This document shows positions 59,628 to 64,000 of a stretch of 64,000 bases of DNA, piece by piece. Origin of the DNA: Gaiellasilicea sp037721555. GTDB taxonomy: Bacteria; Actinomycetota; Thermoleophilia; Gaiellales; Gaiellaceae. Under the pieces are notes generated by a model, which worked only from the letters and a program-made list of their open reading frames with translations, was not told the DNA's origin and did no database searches. Numbering within the stretch: position 1 is the first letter of the stretch; each line of letters opens with the position of its first letter. The stretch is from assembly GCA_037721555.1 (NCBI GenBank), contig JBBJOI010000003.1, positions 62,001-126,000 on the forward strand. The letters are read 5' to 3'. Both the position numbers and the translations under genes were made by a program.

Positions 59628-61204
59628 GGCCGCTCGTGGAGGTGCGCGACCTCTTCCACATCTACAGGACGGTCGACGGCGGTGTGCCCGCGCTGCAGGG
59701 CCTGACCCTGACGGTCGAGGAAGGGGAGACCTGTGTCGTGCTAGGCCCGAGCGGCTCGGGCAAGTCGACGTTGCTCCGGCTCGTGGCCGGCTTCGAGCGA
59801 CCGTCGGCTGGCCTCGTGTGCGTGGCCGGCCTCGATGTCGGCGCTCTGCCGAGTCACCGGCGCGCACGCTATCGCTCGCGGTTCCTCGGCTACGCGGATC
59901 AGCACTACTGGCGAGCGCTGGCGGGTGAGCTGACACTGCGGATGCTCGTCGGTGTGCAGCTCGGGCTGGCGGGGGAACCCGCGGGCGAGCGCGACGGGCG
60001 GGCGATCGAGCTGCTCGAGCGAGTGGGGCTCGGTGACCGGCTCGATGCCCACCCGAGGGAGCTCTCGGGGGGCGAGCAACAGCGCGTCTCCCTCTGCGCA
60101 GCGCTCGCGCACCGCCCGCGGCTGCTGATCGCCGACGAGCCGACGGGCGAGCTCGACCGAGCGAGCGGCCGGGAGGTCTTCGCGCTCATCTCCGAGCTCG
60201 CGCGCGAGCGCGGCGGCACCGCCCTGGTCGTCAGCCACGATCCCGTGTCGGCCGAGTACGCCGATCGGGTTGTTCACATCCGCGACGGTCGCGTCAGCGC
60301 CGAGCAGCGGTCGGGCGCCGGTGGCGAGGGGTCGGTCGTCGTCGGGCGCGGCGGCTGGTTGCGGGTGCCGGAGGAGCTGCTGAGCTCGGCCGGGATCGTC
60401 GGCCGCGCGCGCGTCGCGCTGCGGGATCGCGACCTGGTGCTGGCGGCGGATTCGGAGGCTAGTGACGCTGCGACACAAGCTCCCTCCGCGCCGGCGCCGG
60501 CTCCTCGCGTGCAGGGATCGGCCGCGGGGGCGGGCGAGACTTGTATCGCTGCGTCACAAGCCCTGGTCGAGGCACGCGGCCTCCGGCGCACCTTCGGCGA
60601 CGTGTCGCCGATCGACGGGCTCCACGCCACGTTCCGCGCGGGCCGCGTCGTCGCGGTGACCGGACCGTCCGGGTCGGGAAAGACGACGCTGCTCCAGCTC
60701 ATCGCCGGTCTTGACGTGCCGGATGCCGGAACCGTCGTCGTCGACGGCGTCGACCTGGCAGGCCTCGATCGCGCGGGCCGAGCCGAGCTGCGCAGGACGC
60801 GGCTCGCGTTCATTGGCCAGACGCCTGGGCTCGTGCCCTTTCTGAGCGCAAGGGAGAATGTGACTCTTGGTCTCACCCTGCGGGGGTTCGAGGCACCGGA
60901 GTCGGAGCGTCGTACAACCGAGACGCTCGCGTCGGTCGGCCTCGAGGAGCACGCTGAGCGACCGGTCTCCGGACTCTCCGCAGGGCAGCGCGAGCGGGTG
61001 GCGGTCGCCCGGGCGCTGGCCGCGCGACCGCTCGTGCTCATCGCGGACGAGCCGACCGCCCGGCTCGACACGTCGAGCGCCGTCGCGCTCGGCGCGCTGC
61101 TGGTGGAGGTGGCGCGTTCGTCCGGGACTGCCGTCATCTGTGCCACCCACGACCCGCTGCTGATCGAGCAGGCGGACGAGGAGCTCGCGCTAGGATCAAC
61201 GTGA
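59624..61204 (+). CDS. Double ABC ATPase (two nucleotide-binding domains)
   Basis: A 526-residue protein with two MacB-type ATPase domains. The first has Walker A GPSGSGKST, signature LSGGEQQRVSL and Walker B LLIADEPTGELD. The second has GPSGSGKTT, LSAGQRERVAVA and LVLIADEPTARLD. A short linker (alanine/proline-rich) joins them. It powers the adjacent FtsX-like permease. GTGA overlaps on both sides. Confidence 0.94.
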   Translation: MRPLVEVRDLFHIYRTVDGGVPALQGLTLTVEEGETCVVLGPSGSGKSTLLRLVAGFERPSAGLVCVAGLDVGALPSHRRARYRSRFLGYADQHYWRALAGELTLRMLVGVQLGLAGEPAGERDGRAIELLERVGLGDRLDAHPRELSGGEQQRVSLCAALAHRPRLLIADEPTGELDRASGREVFALISELARERGGTALVVSHDPVSAEYADRVVHIRDGRVSAEQRSGAGGEGSVVVGRGGWLRVPEELLSSAGIVGRARVALRDRDLVLAADSEASDAATQAPSAPAPAPRVQGSAAGAGETCIAASQALVEARGLRRTFGDVSPIDGLHATFRAGRVVAVTGPSGSGKTTLLQLIAGLDVPDAGTVVVDGVDLAGLDRAGRAELRRTRLAFIGQTPGLVPFLSARENVTLGLTLRGFEAPESERRTTETLASVGLEEHAERPVSGLSAGQRERVAVARALAARPLVLIADEPTARLDTSSAVALGALLVEVARSSGTAVICATHDPLLIEQADEELALGST

Positions 61205-61443
61205 TGCCGGTCCGAACGGAGACGATTCAGGTCAGCGGTGTCCGGTGCGAGCGCTGTGTCGGGCGCCTGGCCGCTGCTCTGCGCCCGCAGGCGGGCCTCG
61301 AGGCCGCGAACGCCAACCTCATGGGACAGGTGCTGCTCTCCTTCGACGACGAGCAGACCTCCCGTGAGGAGCTCGTCGGCGCGCTCGCGAAGGCCGGCTT
61401 CCGCGAGGTCGCTCCGCTCGAGCCGTCCGTGTCCGAGGCTTAA
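61201..61443 (+). CDS. Heavy-metal-associated (HMA) domain protein
   Basis: An 80-residue protein with the metal-binding motif GVRCERCVGRL (C16, C19), similar to the GMxCxxC motif of copper chaperones. The fold ends VLLSFDDEQTSREELVGALAKAGF. GTG 61201 overlaps the ATPase stop; ATG 61204 is possible. Association with an ABC system suggests metal delivery to or sensing for the transporter, which is inferred only from position. Confidence 0.88.
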   Translation: MMPVRTETIQVSGVRCERCVGRLAAALRPQAGLEAANANLMGQVLLSFDDEQTSREELVGALAKAGFREVAPLEPSVSEA

Positions 61444-61444
61444 A

Positions 61445-61486
61445 GCCCCGGACACGTTCGCGGGGCCGCTCTCGCAGAGAGGCGGC
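61445..61486 (+). terminator. Overlapping hairpins after the HMA gene
   Basis: GCCCCG (61445-61450) pairs with CGGGGC (61461-61466), and an alternative stem GCCGCTCTC (61465-61473) pairs with GAGAGGCGGC (61477-61486) with one bulge. The two stems share the bases 61465-61466, so they are mutually exclusive. This is the end of the 56565-61443 operon. No T-tract. Confidence 0.55.
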
Positions 61487-61542
61487 GGGAATAGCCCGTT
61501 GCCGCGCCGCGTTGATGCGCCTACAACGACTAGGGTGGCTCG

Positions 61543-62139
61543 GTGGCCGAGACGGACGACGCTCTCTCCGACGCAGGCGAAGCGCGCCGGATCGCGAACG
61601 ACGCACGCGAGCGGGTTCGGTTCGAGGAGGAGGCGCTCGAGTTCGCGGAGCAGGTCTACCGTGTTGCGCGTCGCCTCGTCAGCACGCGGGAGGAGGCCGA
61701 GGAATTGGTGCAGGACACATACGCGAGAGCCTTTCGGAGCTGGCGCTCCTTTACGCCCGGCACCAACATGCGGGCTTGGCTGCTCCGAATCCTCACGAAC
61801 CTGAACGTCGACCGCGGCCGCAAGATCCAGCGAACGCCCGACCTGCAGCCTCTCGAGGAGGGTGACTACTACCTCGCCAACAAGCTCGCTGCAACCGACG
61901 GGGAGCAAACGCTCGAGCAGGATCAGGTGGTCGAGCGGCTGTCCCAGAACGGCGTCGTCGACGCGCTCGCGGCTCTACCGCACGACTTCCGGGACGTCGT
62001 CGTTCTCGTCGACATCGGCGAGTTCAGCTACGCCGACGCTGCCCAGATCCTCGACGTCCCGATCGGAACCGTGATGTCTCGTCTGCACCGGGGACGGCGT
62101 ATCCTCAAGCAGACGCTCGCCGAGGAGACCCTTTCATGA
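61543..62139 (+). CDS. SigR-like ECF sigma factor
   Basis: A 198-residue extracytoplasmic-function sigma-70 factor. Region 2 is RRLVSTREEAEELVQDTYARAFRSWRSFTPGTNMRAWLLRILTNLNVDRGRK; region 4 is ALAALPHDFRDVVVLVDIGEFSYADAAQILDVPIGTVMSRLHRGRRILKQTL. The long N-terminal leader and the adjacent zinc anti-sigma resemble SigR/SigH of the disulfide-stress response. GTG start. Confidence 0.93.
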   Translation: MAETDDALSDAGEARRIANDARERVRFEEEALEFAEQVYRVARRLVSTREEAEELVQDTYARAFRSWRSFTPGTNMRAWLLRILTNLNVDRGRKIQRTPDLQPLEEGDYYLANKLAATDGEQTLEQDQVVERLSQNGVVDALAALPHDFRDVVVLVDIGEFSYADAAQILDVPIGTVMSRLHRGRRILKQTLAEETLS

Positions 62140-62167
62140 GCCGCTCCGTGTCCCGGAACACACGCGC

Positions 62168-62419
62168 GTGACCGCTCACGACGCCGGCTGCGAGAAGTGC
62201 GAGGAGCTGCTCCAGGGCTACCTCGACCGCGATCTGAGCCCTGCCGAGGTCGTCGTCGCCGAGCGGCACCTGAACGCGTGCGGCTACTGTCGCCGCCGGT
62301 ACCGCTTCGAGGAGCGACTGCGTCGCTACATCAGGGTCTCGGCGAGCGAACGGATGCCCGCCGGCCTCCTGGAGAAGCTGGCGCAGCTGCGCGAGCAGAC
62401 TCCCGGCGCCCAGTTCTAG
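62168..62419 (+). CDS. Zinc anti-sigma factor (RsrA-like)
   Basis: An 83-residue anti-sigma with the ZAS pattern: C11 (CEKCEELL; C8 nearby), H34, C38 and C41 (RHLNACGYC). In RsrA-type proteins, oxidation of these cysteines releases zinc and the sigma factor. GTG start 28 bp after sigma. Its TAG stop shares CTAG (62416-62419) with the stop of the convergent nucleotidyltransferase gene. Confidence 0.9.
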   Translation: MTAHDAGCEKCEELLQGYLDRDLSPAEVVVAERHLNACGYCRRRYRFEERLRRYIRVSASERMPAGLLEKLAQLREQTPGAQF

Positions 62420-62934
62420 CGCTGCCTGAACCTCAGCGGCAGGTCGGAAGGCCGGTCGACGTCGCCGGGAGGCCCCACGTCGTCGCAGGGCACGAGCAGC
62501 GGGCTCCGTGTGCGCAGCCCTTCGTCAGGCACGTCAGCCCACGCCTCGCGAGCAAGCAGTAGGGGGTGGCCCCGGGTGCCGGCGTAGCTCGCCGAGACGA
62601 GCGGCACGCGCTCGCGCCTCCAGGCGGCGATCACGCGATCGATCGCGGCGCTCGCCAGATCGGGGCCGTCCGCAAGCACGACGAGCGCCGCCTCGACGCC
62701 CGGCGAGAGCGCCTCGAGGCCGCAGCGAAGCGAGGCGCCCGGGCCGAGCTCCCACCGGTCACAGCGCACGATCGGCGCCTCGGCCTCGACGTCGTGCGCC
62801 CCGGCGACGACCACGATCTCGCGCAGGCCCGACTCGCGAACGCGCGCCAAGACGTCGGGCAGGAGCAGGTTCTGCTTCGGCGCTCCGAAGCGGGTTGCGG
62901 CGCCGGCGGCGAGCACCACCGCCGCGACGCTCAC
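62416..62934 (-). CDS. MobA-like nucleotidyltransferase (molybdenum cofactor)
   Basis: A 172-residue NTP transferase: AAVVLAAGAATRFGAPKQNLLLPDVLA at the N-terminus (nucleotide-binding), VRCDRWELGPGASLRCGLEAL, and VLADGPDLASAAIDRVIAAW (normally DQP or DMP; here DGP). It resembles MocA/MobA enzymes that attach CMP or GMP to molybdopterin. It follows the PPIase gene by two bases in a Mo-hydroxylase cluster, which fits. GTG 62934 start. The altered DGP may lower or change activity. Confidence 0.82.
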   Translation of the reverse strand: MSVAAVVLAAGAATRFGAPKQNLLLPDVLARVRESGLREIVVVAGAHDVEAEAPIVRCDRWELGPGASLRCGLEALSPGVEAALVVLADGPDLASAAIDRVIAAWRRERVPLVSASYAGTRGHPLLLAREAWADVPDEGLRTRSPLLVPCDDVGPPGDVDRPSDLPLRFRQR

Positions 62935-62936
62935 CC

Positions 62937-63641
62937 TCAGCCCTCCTCGACCGTCACTCGCTCGATCACGACCGGCTTCGAGGGCGGACCGTCCTGGATG
63001 CCGAGCCGGTCGATTGCGGTGACCGACTCGATGCCGTCGGTGATCTTGCCGACGATCGCGTACTCGGCGGGCAGGCCGACGTCGGCGCCCGTGACGACGA
63101 AGAACTGGCTGCCGGCGGTTCCGGGCGCCTCGAAGCCGGCCTTGGCCATCGCGACGACGCCCTTCGTGTACGTCGCGTTCGCCGGTGGCGGGTCGACGGT
63201 CTGGTAGCCGGGACCGCCCGTGCCGGTGCCAGTAGGGTCGCCACCCTGGATCACGAAGCCGGGAACGACACGGTGGAAGATCGTGCCGTCGAAGAAACCG
63301 TCTTTCGCGAGCGCCACGAGCGAAGCCGCCGTCTCGGGCGCCTTCTGTTGGTCGAGGTCGATCGTGAACGAGCCGCAGTTCGTCTCGATCTTGAGGAGGT
63401 ATGTCGTGTCCGTCTCGAGCGCGTCCTCGGGCGGCGTCTGGCCCCCGTCCGGCTTCGCGTCGGGCGCCTTGGCCGTCTCGCACTTCCCCGACGCTCCCGA
63501 GGTCTCGGTTGGTGCAGCCTCCCTCGTCGGTGCCGTGGTGGTCGTCTCGTCGGAAGCAGCGTCCTCGCCACCACAGGACGCCGCCGTCAGTCCGAGCACG
63601 AGCGAGAGCAGAACGAGAATCCGGGCGCCGACCCGCATCAT
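62937..63641 (-). CDS. Secreted cyclophilin-type peptidyl-prolyl isomerase (lipoprotein)
   Basis: A 234-residue exported protein. Signal with a possible lipobox (GLTAASCGGEDAAS; C about 23). A low-complexity Thr/Glu/Pro linker is followed by a cyclophilin domain: FFDGTIFHRVVPGFVIQGGDPTGTGTGGPGYQ, and SQFFVVTGADVGLPAEYAIVGKI. The catalytic Arg (FHRVVP) is present. ATG 63641 is the start, overlapping the upstream stop as ATGA. Confidence 0.9.
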   Translation of the reverse strand: MMRVGARILVLLSLVLGLTAASCGGEDAASDETTTTAPTREAAPTETSGASGKCETAKAPDAKPDGGQTPPEDALETDTTYLLKIETNCGSFTIDLDQQKAPETAASLVALAKDGFFDGTIFHRVVPGFVIQGGDPTGTGTGGPGYQTVDPPPANATYTKGVVAMAKAGFEAPGTAGSQFFVVTGADVGLPAEYAIVGKITDGIESVTAIDRLGIQDGPPSKPVVIERVTVEEG

Positions 63642-64000
63642 CCGAGCGCCTTGACAGCCCGGTCGACGAGCGCGCGGGCGATCTCGACCTTGTAGGCCGT
63701 GCCCGGCAGCGGAGTCGACCGCTCGAGCTCGTCCGGCCCGTCGAGCAGCCAGGGCACCGGCGCCGCGCCCGCCAGCGCGATTCGGGTCTCTGCGCCCACC
63801 CGCGCCACCGCCACGCCGACGAGGGCGAAGGCCCACCGCTTCCGGTCCATCGCCTTCAGGTAGACGCTCGAGCCGACCTCGGGTATGTCGAGCTCGAGAA
63901 TCAGCTCGCCCGGCCCGAGCGTCGTCACGTTCCGGTCGTCTTCGGTGGGCAGGCGGTAGAGCTCCGCCAGGTCGAGCTCGCGGCGATCGGTGCGAACGCG
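63638..64000 (-). CDS. Xanthine/CO dehydrogenase FAD-binding subunit, partial
   Basis: The 3' end of a CoxM-type subunit; the frame is open to the right edge. Visible: RVRTDRRELDLAELYRLPTEDDR, then NVTTLGPGELILELDIPEVGSSVYLKAMDRKRWAFALVGVAVARVG and the C-terminal TAYKVEIARALVDRAV. The FAD-binding N-terminus lies outside the window. A Mo-hydroxylase needs a cytidylylated cofactor, matching the MobA-like gene downstream. Confidence 0.85.
   Translation of the reverse strand, partial: RVRTDRRELDLAELYRLPTEDDRNVTTLGPGELILELDIPEVGSSVYLKAMDRKRWAFALVGVAVARVGAETRIALAGAAPVPWLLDGPDELERSTPLPGTAYKVEIARALVDRAVKALG

Overview
This is a GC-rich chromosomal segment with many GTG and TTG starts and tightly overlapping genes (ATGA, GTGA and TTGA junctions). 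An F420-dependent LLM-class oxidoreductase, a SigR/RsrA-like sigma/anti-sigma pair, a DUF2182/DUF1326 pair and AfsR-like cyclase-ATPase architecture point to a deep-branching actinobacterium, perhaps Thermoleophilia (Gaiella/Solirubrobacter-like). The lineage is inferred from gene content only. Both edges cut genes: a DUF1206 membrane protein on the left and a molybdenum-hydroxylase FAD subunit on the right.

Layout. (A) 0-14.3 kb is chromosomal. It holds two DUF1990 proteins, a RecQ helicase, an HD protein, a secreted lactonase-like propeller, an alpha/beta hydrolase, and a PlsC acyltransferase coupled to a decayed cyclopropane-fatty-acid synthase. A CarH/LitR-type B12 photoreceptor-repressor is divergent from a three-gene small-membrane-protein operon, and a DUF2182/DUF1326/CMD-like cluster follows. 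(B) 14.3-19.8 kb lies between degenerate 3' copies of a tRNA-Arg gene and carries DUF1810, a class III cyclase/NB-ARC/TPR regulator, a lytic transglycosylase and a frameshifted DUF1428 gene. (C) 19.83-36.06 kb is an integrative element in tRNA-Arg(CCT). It carries an integrase, an excisionase-like gene, a large adenine methyltransferase coupled to a PLD/SNF2 helicase, a convergent NERD-nuclease/UvrD-like helicase, two nucleotidyltransferase toxin-antitoxin operons and a DUF4917 SIR2-like protein; much of it looks like anti-phage defence. (D) 36.1-39.7 kb sits between the intact tRNA and a tRNA pseudogene with a one-base anticodon-loop deletion. It holds two small unknown genes, a peroxiredoxin-like gene with in-frame TGA at its redox cysteine (probable selenoprotein) coupled to an SDR gene, and Dps. 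(E) 39.8-64 kb is chromosomal: CysC with two sulfotransferases, an ABC-2 exporter, PhzF, a PfkB-type kinase, aconitase, an LLM oxidoreductase, a secreted metallopeptidase-like protein, BolA-glutaredoxin, an HtrA protease, a GCS2 ligase, a FtsX/double-ATPase transporter with a metal-binding protein, a SigR-like sigma and zinc anti-sigma, and a MobA-like/PPIase/Mo-hydroxylase cluster.

The most notable results are: (1) a UxxC peroxiredoxin-like selenoprotein candidate with a hairpin at the expected SECIS distance; (2) three 11-bp-spaced repeats between carH and the DUF378 operon, the third being the -35 box, as in known CarH operators; (3) a tRNA-Arg island-accretion site with graded attachment scars and matching integrase arm-site repeats at both ends of the newest island; (4) a DISARM-like but drmA/drmB-less methyltransferase-helicase module facing a NERD helicase.
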